A DNA stretch of 64,000 nt from an uncultured Spirochaetaceae bacterium (GCA_944390725.1 CALXQU010000010.1:23446-87445); one strand, 5' to 3'; positions 16,901-26,112 are shown, counted from the first letter of the stretch. Made by a program: numbers and translations. Notes: generated by a model from the letters alone, not told the origin.

Positions 16901-17329
16901 TTAAATCTCAACAGCAATCGGCTGCTGTGCTGTGTGCGGATGCTCGCTGCCTGCGTAGATCTTCACGTTGGTGATGAGCTTCCTGCCGAGCTTCCCGTGG
17001 GGAAGCATGCCCTTGATCGCATGCTCCATCGGATATGTGGGCTTCCTGACGAGAACCTTCTCAAGGGACTCCGCCTTGAGTCCGCCTGGATACATGGAAT
17101 GGCGGTAGTACATCTTATCTTCCATCTTGTTGCCGGTGACAGTAGCCTTGGCTGCATTGATGATGATGACGTAATCGCCCATATCCTGATGCGGTACGTA
17201 TTCAACCTTGTTCTTACCTCTGAGAATCCTTGCGGCAGCTACTGCGACACGGCCAAGGTTCTTTCCCTCTGCATCGATGAGATACCACTTCTTCTCCATC
17301 GTCTGAGGCTTTACGAAAATAGTCTTCAT
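16901..17329 (-). CDS. rplM: 50S ribosomal protein L13
   Basis: A 142-residue large-subunit protein needed early in 50S assembly. It has the family signatures W-Y-L-I-D-A, 'LGRVAVAAARILRGKNK', GDYVIIINA and 'GMLPHGKLGRK' with the final 'LKIYAG'-like segment (VKIYAGSEHPH). An AGGAAGGATT ribosome site precedes the ATG. It is the first gene of the rplM-rpsI operon, driven from a promoter about 250 bp upstream through a hairpin-rich leader. Confidence 0.97.
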   Translation of the reverse strand: MKTIFVKPQTMEKKWYLIDAEGKNLGRVAVAAARILRGKNKVEYVPHQDMGDYVIIINAAKATVTGNKMEDKMYYRHSMYPGGLKAESLEKVLVRKPTYPMEHAIKGMLPHGKLGRKLITNVKIYAGSEHPHTAQQPIAVEI

Positions 17330-17577
17330 AAACTGAATCCTTCCTGTTTATTCTCCAAAGGGAAGACTTCCCTCCCGGGCATCCCGGCGCACGTGTCCCA
17401 GCCAAAGGAACCAGACGCATGCAGGTTCACCGAATCCATCGGGCCTTGCCTGTCCGCAGGTCTTCCGGGGAAAGGAAGATTCTGAAGATCGCTCTTCGGG
17501 ACCTTGGGATAGGAGGATTATCCTCTGGATATCCTGCACAAGCCTTGTGCGAGAGTGCGCGGAAAACCGCGCAACTA
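17330..17577 (-). promoter_or_regulatory. Long structured 5' leader of rplM-rpsI
   Basis: About 247 nt of transcribed, noncoding leader. It starts with a perfect GCGCGG-TTTT-CCGCGC hairpin (17557-17572) at the very 5' end. Others are GAAGA/TCTTC near 17484-17497, TCTTCC/GGAAGA (17461-17479), CCTG-TCCG-CAGG, and GGGAAG/CTTCCC (17360-17372) close to the ribosome site. L13 autoregulatory leaders are known in other bacteria, so feedback control by L13 is plausible. I cannot match this one to a known model. Confidence 0.55.
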
Positions 17578-17582
17578 TGCAT

Positions 17583-17610
17583 TCTATAGAATCATCGCCC
17601 GATTTGTAAA
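17583..17610 (-). promoter_or_regulatory. rplM-rpsI promoter
   Basis: On the minus strand the -35 is TTTACA (17605-17610), the spacer 16 bp and the -10 TATAGA (17583-17588). Transcription would begin near 17576, just before the first leader hairpin. Confidence 0.6.
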
Positions 17611-17635
17611 GAGGTGCAGTGACAGAAATTGCCAG

Positions 17636-20491
17636 CTATGGAAGCTGCCTCACCTCGAAAGGATGCGAAGAGCCGCGGAGAGCCTTCTCGCCGCCGATGG
17701 CGGTGCAGCAGAAGCCGTCCAGCTCCTTCCGGAACCTGGCAGCGGCCTCCTCTATATCCTCAACAGTCAGCGCCAGCGTCCTCTCAAGGCTGATCCTCCT
17801 GTCCTCATCGCTTATGGAATACACTATGCGCCTCAGGTCCAGGAGCGCCCTCGTGCTCGGCGAGAGAGGCTTCACCAGGCGCGAAAGCTCCCCGATGAGG
17901 GCATCGGAAAGCATTTCCTCCGTTGCCTCGAAGGCATCAAGCGATTGCGCAAGGTCCCTTATGGTGCCATCCAGGCGCGGATCCCGGTAGGAATAGAAGT
18001 ACCAGACCCTCTCGATGCTGTCGAGGGCGATTCCCACGCCATATGCGCCACCCTTCTCCCTGACCTGCTGCCACAGCACGGTGGATGAGAGCATCGACAG
18101 CATGACCTTATCGGCAGGAGCATGCGGATCACTGAGGAATGCGCCCTTCCCTGCTGCGGATATGAACGATACCTGGGACGGGATCGAATAGCCAAGCCAG
18201 CGCGGGACTTCCGGGACCTCATGGCTGCCTTGCCCTGCAGCCTGGCCATGCGGCAAGGCGGACCTGAGCGAGGATGCGGCCCTGGCCGATGCATCCATGT
18301 GCATCTCCTCCGATGCGATATGGATGATCATCCTCTCCTGCACGAAGGCCTTGCGGCGTACATCCTCGAGCCTATCCGCTATCAGCGCAGGATCCTCTGC
18401 CGCCATCCTCTTCACCGTCTCCCAGCATGTCAGCCCCGTCAGCCGCTCCCCGATATACAGCGAAGGCGAAAGGGACTGGGATGCCGAGCATGTGCTGAAT
18501 GAATACGCGCTTGAGATGGCATTGGACTGGAACTCCGTGAGGATATCCGTCAGGGCCGCGCCTATGCGCTTCGCATCATGCAGGTCCGGCTCGAGGAAGA
18601 GCTTCCTGTAGATGCCAAGGCCATCGGCGACAAGCCCGGGCAGGGATTTGAGCCTTGCCGTGAAGAAGACCTTCTCCTTCCCATGGGAATCTGCGCCTGA
18701 TTCCACATAGAACACGCTGCCTCCGGATACGTACCTGAGCTCCGTCAGCAGCCTCGTATAGTCCAGTCCGCCAGCGCCGCACATCGATAGCAGGCGCGTA
18801 AGCACGACCAGCCAATCAAGCTCCTCATAGCTGAAATCGGAGACGTCGAAGAGGATATCCGTATAGACTATGCCTCCTGTGGCCATCGGGGCATGGATGA
18901 TCCCGTCGACTGCCTCGTGCGCGATCATGTCGCATTCGGCCGGCAGGTCGCTTACCTCCAGCCGCGGCACCGTTGCCTTGGCCTCATCGGAATCCTCTGA
19001 CTGCTGGAAGGCCCTGAAGGCCCTGTCGCCGGCCTCGCTGTAGGAAGGAAGGCGTTCGGCAAGGATGGCATCCATCTCCTCCTGCAGCCTGCCGTCATAG
19101 CCCTCATCCTTGGCGACGACAGTAAGGAGCCGATGTGGGTTGCCTACGAGGTTCTCCATGATCCAGTGCTCGAAGTAGCACGGATCGGCCGCGAGGCGCT
19201 CACGTATCGCCTTTATGGTCTCGGAAGGCCTCAGCTGGGCCGCAGGGTCCGAGGAGAACGAAAGCGCCTTGTCAGCAGCGAAGAGCAGCCTCGTGCCATT
19301 AGGCACCCCGCCCTTGATCTCCTTCTGGGAGAATTCCCGTTTGCGGATGGCGCCCTCGACGAGCTTCGGGTCCAGCCCGTCATGCGCGATGGAGGCCAGC
19401 GCTTCAAGGAGGAATGACTCGATGCGGTCCGCATCATCCTCCCTGGCCCCGAGGAAGCCTGCCGCGAATGCAAGCTCGCGATACGACGAGCACATGCCGC
19501 TCTCCGTAGAGAGGTCATCGCCGAGCCCGGAGTCGATGATGGCCTTATAGAGCGGGCAGCCGGGAGAGCCAAGCAGGATATCCACGGCAAGCGAAAGGGT
19601 CGTGGACTCCACTGGGTCCAGGCCATCGCCCAGCAGCCAGGAAAGGAGGATGGACGCGCCATTCTCCCCCTTGCCGGCCCCTGACACTGCCCTGTGCCTC
19701 CGGGGCCTGTCCCATCTGGCAGTGATGCCGCAGCGCCTTACCGGGATACCGCCATCCCTGCCAGCGAGGTATTCCCTGTCAAGCATCTCCAGCTTCTCCG
19801 TGATATCCATATCGCCATAGAGGAAGAGATACATATTGGCAGGCACATAGAAGCGCTTCCAGGCAGAGATATACTCATCATAGCCGAGCCTGGCGATCTC
19901 GCGGCAGTCCCCTCCGGATTCCCACTGGTATGGGCTGTCCCCGAAAAGCGGCTTGAAGACGGCAGAGCCTACGACCGCCTCGTGGTCAGCCATGACGCCG
20001 AACATCTCGGAATACACGACACCCTCGAAATGCGGCCCCCCTTCCATCGATATCCTGATGCCTTCCTGCATGAATGTCTCCTCGCGGAGCAGAGGGACGA
20101 ATACGGCATCGGTATAAACTGAGAATATGTTATCGAAATCCTTCCTCACCGTGCTCGCAGCCGGGAAGTACGTCCTGTCGACGCCGGTAAGCGCATTGAG
20201 GTAGGTATTCGGGCTGTTGCGCACGAGTAGCATGAACGGATCCTTGACGGGATACTTCCTGCTCCCTGCCAGCACCGTATGCTCGATTATATGGCTGATG
20301 CCTTTCGATGATGATGGCGGCGTGTATACGCCATACGAGAAAAGCAGCTCCCTGTCATCGTTCCTTACGAAATAGACCTTGAATCCTGTCCTTATATGCT
20401 CAAGCAGTATGCCCTGCCCCCTGTAGTCAGGCAGGTCCGATACCTCCGCCACGCGGAAGCCAGCCACTATAGACGATGGTAGGTAATCCAT
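17636..20491 (-). CDS. M16C (PreP-like) zinc metalloprotease
   Basis: A 951-residue insulinase-family protease of the presequence-protease type, with two M16 halves in one chain that close on short peptides. The inverted zinc motif HIIEH (H67-x-x-E70-H71) follows the 'GISHIIEHTVLAGS' pattern typical of M16C, and 'DPFMLLVRNSPNTYLNAL...DRTYFPAAS' follows directly. I set the start at ATG 20491 (MDYLPSS...); upstream codons are basic, low-complexity and lack initiation signals. It has no signal peptide, so it is probably cytoplasmic, degrading peptides. It lies downstream of envelope-protein genes on the same strand. Confidence 0.87.
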   Translation of the reverse strand: MDYLPSSIVAGFRVAEVSDLPDYRGQGILLEHIRTGFKVYFVRNDDRELLFSYGVYTPPSSSKGISHIIEHTVLAGSRKYPVKDPFMLLVRNSPNTYLNALTGVDRTYFPAASTVRKDFDNIFSVYTDAVFVPLLREETFMQEGIRISMEGGPHFEGVVYSEMFGVMADHEAVVGSAVFKPLFGDSPYQWESGGDCREIARLGYDEYISAWKRFYVPANMYLFLYGDMDITEKLEMLDREYLAGRDGGIPVRRCGITARWDRPRRHRAVSGAGKGENGASILLSWLLGDGLDPVESTTLSLAVDILLGSPGCPLYKAIIDSGLGDDLSTESGMCSSYRELAFAAGFLGAREDDADRIESFLLEALASIAHDGLDPKLVEGAIRKREFSQKEIKGGVPNGTRLLFAADKALSFSSDPAAQLRPSETIKAIRERLAADPCYFEHWIMENLVGNPHRLLTVVAKDEGYDGRLQEEMDAILAERLPSYSEAGDRAFRAFQQSEDSDEAKATVPRLEVSDLPAECDMIAHEAVDGIIHAPMATGGIVYTDILFDVSDFSYEELDWLVVLTRLLSMCGAGGLDYTRLLTELRYVSGGSVFYVESGADSHGKEKVFFTARLKSLPGLVADGLGIYRKLFLEPDLHDAKRIGAALTDILTEFQSNAISSAYSFSTCSASQSLSPSLYIGERLTGLTCWETVKRMAAEDPALIADRLEDVRRKAFVQERMIIHIASEEMHMDASARAASSLRSALPHGQAAGQGSHEVPEVPRWLGYSIPSQVSFISAAGKGAFLSDPHAPADKVMLSMLSSTVLWQQVREKGGAYGVGIALDSIERVWYFYSYRDPRLDGTIRDLAQSLDAFEATEEMLSDALIGELSRLVKPLSPSTRALLDLRRIVYSISDEDRRISLERTLALTVEDIEEAAARFRKELDGFCCTAIGGEKALRGSSHPFEVRQLP

Positions 20492-20528
20492 GCAAGAAAA
20501 GGTAACAGCGAGGAGGCCGTTTTGCAAG

Positions 20529-21866
20529 CTAGATGCGCTTGAGCAGCATCCCTGCGGCGATGCATGACGCCTTGATAAGCGCGTTCTCCTCAGCCGTCTC
20601 CGCATCAGGCCCTTCGGCAACGGCGGAAGCATCCTGCGTATCGCCGTCATGGATGATCTGCGCATCCGCCCTGGCCACATAGCCATCAAGGACAGCCGAG
20701 GTCCCGACCAGCCCCGCGCGGACGATTATGGACCTGGCATCGCTGCCATACTCCTCCGCAAGATCCGCCAGGATCTCCTCCGGCTCCTCCCCTGACGACC
20801 TCACGATGCGGTAATACCCGGCGCCGGCATTGTCAAGATAGGAATGGAATGCGTTGAAGGCGCTGCTTTCCTCTATCAGGCTCCCGTCGGCCCTGTAAGC
20901 CGCGAACGCGATGACGGTCCCATCGGCATCCGCAGGCCGGACAGAGGGAATCAGGAGCTTCGTCTCGGAAGCCCTCCACTGCCGCATCAGCGGCGCAAGG
21001 AAGCCACTGTCCGATTTCGATGCGATTGACGACAGCAGCCCTTCCGGGATATAGGGCCTGAATGAAAGCTCGCCATACCTGAGCGCATATGGGTCGGTAG
21101 GGACATAGGACAGGTGCCCATAGCCATCCGTCCTCAGCACCAGGGAATCCTTCACGGCAACGCCATCGCTTGCCAGCCGCGTATACACAAGCTCGACAGT
21201 CCCATCGGCGACATCAGGATGGAAGAGGCCGCGTTCGCGCCATACCCTCAGGGCGATGCCATCCTCGCCGTCCCATGCATCTATCCTGATCACGCCAAGA
21301 TAATCCACCGCCCTGGCAAGCAGCACCTGGGGCTGGAGGCCCTCATCGGCAACAGGCCCGTCTAGCGAGGCGTCAAGCGCCTCAAGCATATGGAGGAGCG
21401 CTTCGGTATCATGATTGGACCTATAGCTCTCCTCCGCCTCGGCAATGAAGGCCCTTACGGCATCTTCCCGCCCAAGCATGGCGTTATACTCTTCGGTCCT
21501 GTTGGCATAGTATGTGCCGGATGGAGCGACTGCAAGCATGTAATAATGCCAGCCATCATCGCTCTCAACGGAATAGGAGCCTTCCGTATAGGCACCCAGC
21601 GCTGCAACGGTACCTGCCGTGCTGAATTCACGCATATAAAGCGGCACGAGGTCGTATCCCAGCCCCCTTCCCATCTGCGTGAGTATGCTGAGCACCGCAT
21701 CGGCCCTTGCCTCATCCTCCGAGCTGCCGGTCCCCTCAGCGAGGAACTGCAGCGCGCCAAGCCTCGTCGGCGGCCTGCGGTACCAGTCCGGCGCTATATC
21801 GAGGTCCCCTGTCGCGCATGAAGCCGCTACGAGCAGGGTCATGAGGACAATGGCAGCCTTCTTCAG
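20529..21866 (-). CDS. LPP20-like lipoprotein, probable CTG start
   Basis: A secreted lipoprotein of about 445 residues. From the first ATG (21842) the signal peptide would be only MTLLVAASC, too short and uncharged. Eight codons upstream, CTG at 21866 gives LKKAAIVLMTLLVAASC, a normal lipobox signal. It has GGGAGG 6 nt before it and overlaps the previous stop (CTGA). The mature part starts with a segment like LPP20 domains (APDWYRRPP...GTGSSEDEARADA), found in surface lipoproteins of diderm bacteria. The rest is unrecognised. It appears coupled to the upstream beta-barrel gene. Confidence 0.75.
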   Translation of the reverse strand: MKKAAIVLMTLLVAASCATGDLDIAPDWYRRPPTRLGALQFLAEGTGSSEDEARADAVLSILTQMGRGLGYDLVPLYMREFSTAGTVAALGAYTEGSYSVESDDGWHYYMLAVAPSGTYYANRTEEYNAMLGREDAVRAFIAEAEESYRSNHDTEALLHMLEALDASLDGPVADEGLQPQVLLARAVDYLGVIRIDAWDGEDGIALRVWRERGLFHPDVADGTVELVYTRLASDGVAVKDSLVLRTDGYGHLSYVPTDPYALRYGELSFRPYIPEGLLSSIASKSDSGFLAPLMRQWRASETKLLIPSVRPADADGTVIAFAAYRADGSLIEESSAFNAFHSYLDNAGAGYYRIVRSSGEEPEEILADLAEEYGSDARSIIVRAGLVGTSAVLDGYVARADAQIIHDGDTQDASAVAEGPDAETAEENALIKASCIAAGMLLKRI

Positions 21867-22822
21867 AAATCGCCTCCCATGCCTATCATCAGCATATGCG
21901 TCCCCTGGAAGTTCTCATAGCCGATCCTCCAGTAGAAATACGGCGTAGCCCTATGCTCGTAGAAGACCGAGAAGCGTCCCTTCCAGTCGAACCCCTCCGT
22001 GCTTCCGCCCAGGAGCAGCGAGGCATCCGCGCCTATCCTTCCTTCCTGTATCAGCGTGAAGCTGACGGAAGGGAATATCCTATTGAGGTTGAGCACCGCG
22101 GCAAGCCCTATGCCGCCATACATATATGATACGCCATCAAGATACCTGTACACGAAGCTGATGGTGGGGATGAAGGGGAATATCCAGTCCAGCTTGCCGA
22201 TGGTGGCAGATGCCACGACATCGACGGACGGGAAGGAGAACCCCATCGCGGCGCTCCCATATGCGGTCCAGGTCCCATCCGGCTCGAGGCTTATGCCGGG
22301 GAACGGGTTATCCAGGAAGACCGGATCGAGCGTCGTGACGCCGTCATGGCGTCCCGAGACATCGAATATGCCCCTGATATCGCCATCGGAATCAACGGCC
22401 CTGAAGCGCATGCCGCTGCGGTAGGCCGTATCGCAGAGCATCGAATAGGAAGACTGGTAGATATAGTCGAGCCTGAGGCCAGGCGCGAGCAGCATCTCCT
22501 CATAGTAGAGCATCGAGTATATCTCCTCCCCGATCTGCGCGATAAGCTCCTGGCGGTCCACGCCCGATGCATTTATCGTATATGACCTGTCCCCATAGGA
22601 GATGCCGAAGGAAGCATGTATGCGCTCAGGGAATGTCTCCCCATCCTCGCTGTAGCCGGAAAGGGTGAAGTCTATCGAGCCCCTGCCTTCCGTGCAGGCA
22701 TCGAGGGACCCGCCGATCCCTGCCATGATATCGGCAGGGAACGAATCATCGAACGCTGCCGTGCTGGCAGAAAGCGCCATCGCCGCAAGTAGGACAGCTG
22801 CGAATATCGCGATATTCCTCAT
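21863..22822 (-). CDS. Secreted outer-membrane beta-barrel-like protein
   Basis: A 319-residue protein with a cleavable signal peptide (MRNIAIFAAVLLAAMALSAS-TA) followed by many alternating aromatic and glycine strands, such as FSVFYEHRATPYFYW. The C-terminus is 'NFQGTHMLMIGMGGDF', ending in Phe as outer-membrane barrels usually do. No named family is recognised. The start is ATG at 22822, which overlaps the pepT stop (ATGA), so the two are coupled. The following gene begins on its stop codon. A structural or adhesive envelope role is inferred. Confidence 0.65.
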   Translation of the reverse strand: MRNIAIFAAVLLAAMALSASTAAFDDSFPADIMAGIGGSLDACTEGRGSIDFTLSGYSEDGETFPERIHASFGISYGDRSYTINASGVDRQELIAQIGEEIYSMLYYEEMLLAPGLRLDYIYQSSYSMLCDTAYRSGMRFRAVDSDGDIRGIFDVSGRHDGVTTLDPVFLDNPFPGISLEPDGTWTAYGSAAMGFSFPSVDVVASATIGKLDWIFPFIPTISFVYRYLDGVSYMYGGIGLAAVLNLNRIFPSVSFTLIQEGRIGADASLLLGGSTEGFDWKGRFSVFYEHRATPYFYWRIGYENFQGTHMLMIGMGGDF

Positions 22823-24030
22823 ACCGCAGCCTCCCTGATGATTGCCATCACGAGCGAGAGCGAGGAGGCCATCGCCTCGACCGCCACCCATTCGCGGACA
22901 GAATGGAGGTTATGCCCTCCGGTGAATATATTCGGCGACGCGATGCCGAGCGCTGCCAGATTGGCGCCGTCGGTACCTCCCCTGATAGCCCTCCTCTCCA
23001 GCTTCATCCCGATTGACTGGGCAGCCCTTTCCAGCAATGACATGGCTTCCGGGCGGGAGGCGCACGCCTCTGCCATGTTCCTGTAGCGTATCGCGGTCCG
23101 GACAGAGACATCGGCTCCGTATATATGACGCGCGGCCTCTGCTATCGACTCCACTGCAGCGATGCGCCTCTGCAGGCCATCGTAATCGAAATCGCGGATG
23201 ATTACCTCGAATGAGGCATCCGGGATGGATGCATGGAGGTTATCGGCCGCATAATAGCCATAGCGTCCGTCAGTGGCTTCAGGGCTTTCGGAGGCAGGCA
23301 GCGATGAGATGATATACGCAGCTGCCGTGACCGCATTCCTCAGCACGCCTCTGGCAGATCCGAGATGGACGGCATTCCCCTTTATCGTGATGTATACGGA
23401 AGCAGCATTGAAGCATTCGTTTTCGACTATGCCCTCCTCCTCGCCGTCGACCGTGTAGATGATGCCGGCCTTCCCCCATGTCGACGGGAAGCGGTCGACC
23501 CCATGGCCTGTCTCCTCGTCAGGAGTGAAATAAAGCTCGACATCGCCATGCGGCATATCGCCCTGGACAAGCAGCCTGGCAGCCTCCATCATGATGGCGA
23601 CCCCGGCCTTGTCATCCGAGCCGAGAAGCGTATCGCCTGATGAGGTAATGACCGTCCCGCCGGCATAGCGCGCAAGGTCCGGATTGCCATCGAGGCTTAT
23701 CACGGTATCGCCAAGCACGATGTCCCCGGGGACGAAATCCCTATGCACGACCGGCCTGACGCCATTGCCGGGAACATCATCGGCTGTATCCACATGCGCC
23801 ATGAAGCCGATCGGGGCTGCATCAGCGCTGCCCCTGATGCGTGCGCAGAGGACCTTCTCCTCGCCATAGAAGGCTTCGATGCCAAGCGCCTCCAGCTCTT
23901 CCTTCAGATGCAGGAGCAGGCGTTCCTCACCTTCCGCCGAGGGTCTCACGCCCTCATCGGCCCTGGCCCCATCGCTCATGGTGTCATAGGAAGCGTAATC
24001 TAGGAATCTATCGAGGAGCTCTCCGTGCAT
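22819..24030 (-). CDS. pepT: Peptidase T (tripeptide aminopeptidase)
   Basis: A 403-residue M20-family dizinc aminopeptidase removing N-terminal residues from tripeptides in the cytoplasm. Zinc-site segments are in order: GFMAHVDTADD (His, first Asp), LLGSDDKAG (bridging Asp), TPDEETGHG (catalytic Glu and ligand Glu), YTVDGEEEG (Asp) and IFTGGHNLHS (His). The start at ATG 24030 is supported by homology; upstream codons are low-complexity. TATAAT lies 6 nt before this ATG and there is no Shine-Dalgarno, so the mRNA is probably leaderless. The stop overlaps the next start. Confidence 0.92.
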   Translation of the reverse strand: MHGELLDRFLDYASYDTMSDGARADEGVRPSAEGEERLLLHLKEELEALGIEAFYGEEKVLCARIRGSADAAPIGFMAHVDTADDVPGNGVRPVVHRDFVPGDIVLGDTVISLDGNPDLARYAGGTVITSSGDTLLGSDDKAGVAIMMEAARLLVQGDMPHGDVELYFTPDEETGHGVDRFPSTWGKAGIIYTVDGEEEGIVENECFNAASVYITIKGNAVHLGSARGVLRNAVTAAAYIISSLPASESPEATDGRYGYYAADNLHASIPDASFEVIIRDFDYDGLQRRIAAVESIAEAARHIYGADVSVRTAIRYRNMAEACASRPEAMSLLERAAQSIGMKLERRAIRGGTDGANLAALGIASPNIFTGGHNLHSVREWVAVEAMASSLSLVMAIIREAAV

Positions 24031-24036
24031 GGAGGG

Positions 24037-24042
24037 ATTATA
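24037..24042 (-). promoter_or_regulatory. Putative leaderless promoter -10 box of pepT
   Basis: A perfect TATAAT on the minus strand ends 6 nt before the pepT ATG. The intervening CCCTCC cannot serve as a Shine-Dalgarno. No strong -35 is seen. Confidence 0.55.
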
Positions 24043-24097
24043 CCCCATTACTACCCCGTAAGGGAACTGAGGGAGCCAGGATGGCTCCCCTGCGGCA

Positions 24098-24991
24098 CTA
24101 CTCCTCCTCTTCTTCCTCCTCATCTTCGCCATCCGAGCCGAGAAGCTCATACCTGCCGATGATCTCCTCCGCCTCATCAGCCACGCCGAAAAGCCAGAAA
24201 AGGCCAAGCACGATCGCGGTGACGACAGGTTCTCGCCCCACGGTCGTCCCCAGGCTGATCACCGCTGCGGCCACTGCCCAGTCCGCAGATACCTTAGTAG
24301 CGACAGTCTCCAGCCAGTCCATGAACGTCTCGCCTGCGTCCTTGCCTGTATCGTAATGCTCGACGATGGCCATGATCATACCCGCTGCCACGCCTGCCAC
24401 GATAGCGACTGCTGCCGCCGCGGTGATCTTGCCCCAGAGTATCACATCGGGCACTGCCCAGTAGACTATGGCCGCGGTAAGCAGCACAGCTGACGTGATG
24501 ACGAGATTCGTGAGGTCATCATAGAAATCCTCCTCCTGCTCAGGTGTCAGGATCTTGGTATCCGATGCGAACATGAGCTTCGCCTCGGCTTCCAGATCCG
24601 AGACCGCATCCCTCACCTTATCCAGCTCTGATTCCGGCGCGAGCCCGGAAGCGGCTTCCAGGATCGAATCGACGCTTTCAGCCTCCGATGCCGCTATGCA
24701 GAACTCAAGATACTCCTGGCTTCCTTCGCCAAGGGCCTTCTCCGCCACGCCATAGGCACTGGAGGATGAAAGCTCGGCAAGGGTATCCTGCCAGGCAGGA
24801 TCATCCCCGTATTCCGAGGACAATGCCTTGCCCACCTCCTCTATAACCCCATCTACCGACATGGCCTTCGCAGCAGCGCTGAGCAGCGCGGCCTCGCCCG
24901 GCCGTCCAGGCCCTGATGTCGGAAGCGAGCATGATGCCAGCATGGCGATGGCCATCAAGACTGCCAATGTCCTATTTAGGTATTCGCTCAT
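24098..24991 (-). CDS. Lipoprotein with two hydrophobic segments and a glutamate tail
   Basis: A 297-residue protein starting at ATG 24991 with AGGAGGT 4 nt upstream. The N-terminus is a lipobox signal (LNRTLAVLMAIAMLASC). Residues 20-130 are acidic and helical. Two hydrophobic stretches follow (around 'LVITSAVLLTAAIVYWAVPDVILW' and 'AVAIVAGVAAGMIMAI'), then a third near the C-terminus. The last 12 residues are almost all Asp/Glu (DGEDEEEEEEE). No family is recognised. The combination of a lipid anchor with later membrane segments is odd. It follows a small barrel protein gene and is probably co-transcribed with it. Confidence 0.65.
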   Translation of the reverse strand: MSEYLNRTLAVLMAIAMLASCSLPTSGPGRPGEAALLSAAAKAMSVDGVIEEVGKALSSEYGDDPAWQDTLAELSSSSAYGVAEKALGEGSQEYLEFCIAASEAESVDSILEAASGLAPESELDKVRDAVSDLEAEAKLMFASDTKILTPEQEEDFYDDLTNLVITSAVLLTAAIVYWAVPDVILWGKITAAAAVAIVAGVAAGMIMAIVEHYDTGKDAGETFMDWLETVATKVSADWAVAAAVISLGTTVGREPVVTAIVLGLFWLFGVADEAEEIIGRYELLGSDGEDEEEEEEE

Positions 24992-25007
24992 ACGAACCTC
25001 CTTCTGC

Positions 25008-25517
25008 TCAGAATGCCGTCCCGGCGACAAGGCCTATCCTGAACCGCGAATACTGCGGGACAGCCTCGGAGAGGATATCCATGCGCCCTGTCTCGGCGGA
25101 GAAGATATCCGTCATCGAGAAGCGCGGCTCGATATAGAAATACGGGAATTCGAATGTCCACCCTACGATTGCCTCGGAAAAGAACATGAACCGGTCCTCA
25201 GGCGCTTCCAGCCCCCAGAAGACGCCAAGGCGGACAAGGGATACGGCCGCAAAGAAGCCGTACCCATCGAATGGATAGACAGAGACAATCAGGCCAGTCT
25301 CCGCGAAATCAAGCTCATGGCTGAATGAATGGGAATACCTTATGGGCAGCGTAAGGCGTATCCTGCCGAATCTATACGATGCCTCAAGGTCAAGGCGCAG
25401 GGCTTCCATGAAGGCAGAGTCGATGCAGCGCAGGTCAGTCCCGACCTGCCACGATGATGCTGCATGCATCGGATGCATGATGGCTATTGCGAGTATAATC
25501 AGTACGATCCGCTTCAT
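25008..25517 (-). CDS. Small secreted beta-rich envelope protein
   Basis: A 169-residue protein with signal peptide MKRIVLIILAIAIMHPMHAA. The mature chain is a run of beta strands rich in Phe, Tyr and Gly (for example FPYFYIEPRFS and YSRFRIGLVAG) and ends in Phe, suggesting a small outer-membrane barrel. No named family is recognised. It precedes the glutamate-tail lipoprotein by 16 nt on the same strand. Confidence 0.6.
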   Translation of the reverse strand: MKRIVLIILAIAIMHPMHAASSWQVGTDLRCIDSAFMEALRLDLEASYRFGRIRLTLPIRYSHSFSHELDFAETGLIVSVYPFDGYGFFAAVSLVRLGVFWGLEAPEDRFMFFSEAIVGWTFEFPYFYIEPRFSMTDIFSAETGRMDILSEAVPQYSRFRIGLVAGTAF

Positions 25518-25566
25518 GCCTAAAGGCTAAAGCGGCATCATATGCCCCGGGCAGGGGCAAAAGCGG

Positions 25567-26046
25567 TCAATTCCAGCCCAGGTATCTCCTGAAGTCAGCT
25601 TCCCTCTTCGCAGCCGAGGATGAGATGAACTTCACCTCGTCCTCCCTGCCGGCAAGCTTGATCGCGACGCCGGAATGCCTCTCATCCACCTTGCGCATAT
25701 CATAGCTTTCCACCTCTGCAGCCGAGCACGACCATGCGGGCCTTATGCTCCCCCGGGCATCCTTCCTTACATAGAAGACGATATCGGAGGATGTCACTGC
25801 CATGGCGCCAGGGACGGAAGATGTCTCGTCATCGCTGATCTTCGAGCAGCGCAGGTAGAGGAAATCCTCGCCCGGCCTCGCCTTCTCTATCATCCTGCGG
25901 GAAACCACCGATGATATAACATAGTAGACCGCCACCAGCGCCACCAGCACCGGGATGAGCGGAAGGATGACCATCCCCCGGAAAGAAACGAAAAACACGA
26001 AGACGCCAAAGACTGCGAGTATAAGGAGAAGCATCAGCTGTTTCAT
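25567..26046 (-). CDS. Small membrane protein with two N-terminal helices
   Basis: I prefer the ATG at 26046 (MKQLMLL...), two codons inside the longest frame. It has two membrane helices in the first 50 residues (LMLLLILAVFGVFVFFV and 'VILPLIPVLVALVAVYYVI'), followed by a cytoplasmic soluble domain of about 105 residues with alternating strands, possibly PH-like. The function is unknown. TACAAT lies 7 nt before this ATG without a ribosome site, so the gene is another candidate for leaderless translation. It heads a run of minus-strand envelope genes. Confidence 0.6.
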   Translation of the reverse strand: MKQLMLLLILAVFGVFVFFVSFRGMVILPLIPVLVALVAVYYVISSVVSRRMIEKARPGEDFLYLRCSKISDDETSSVPGAMAVTSSDIVFYVRKDARGSIRPAWSCSAAEVESYDMRKVDERHSGVAIKLAGREDEVKFISSSAAKREADFRRYLGWN

Positions 26047-26053
26047 GCACATG

Positions 26054-26059
26054 ATTGTA
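26054..26059 (-). promoter_or_regulatory. Putative leaderless promoter -10 box
   Basis: TACAAT on the minus strand lies 7 nt before the ATG at 26046. The two ATGs available here (26052, 26046) both lack a ribosome site. The second has the spacing expected for transcription starting at the A of ATG. Confidence 0.45.
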
Positions 26060-26112
26060 CCCCAGACTGTCAGATATGGACAATCGCGGCGTATATCTTT
26101 CAGGAGGCTCTA

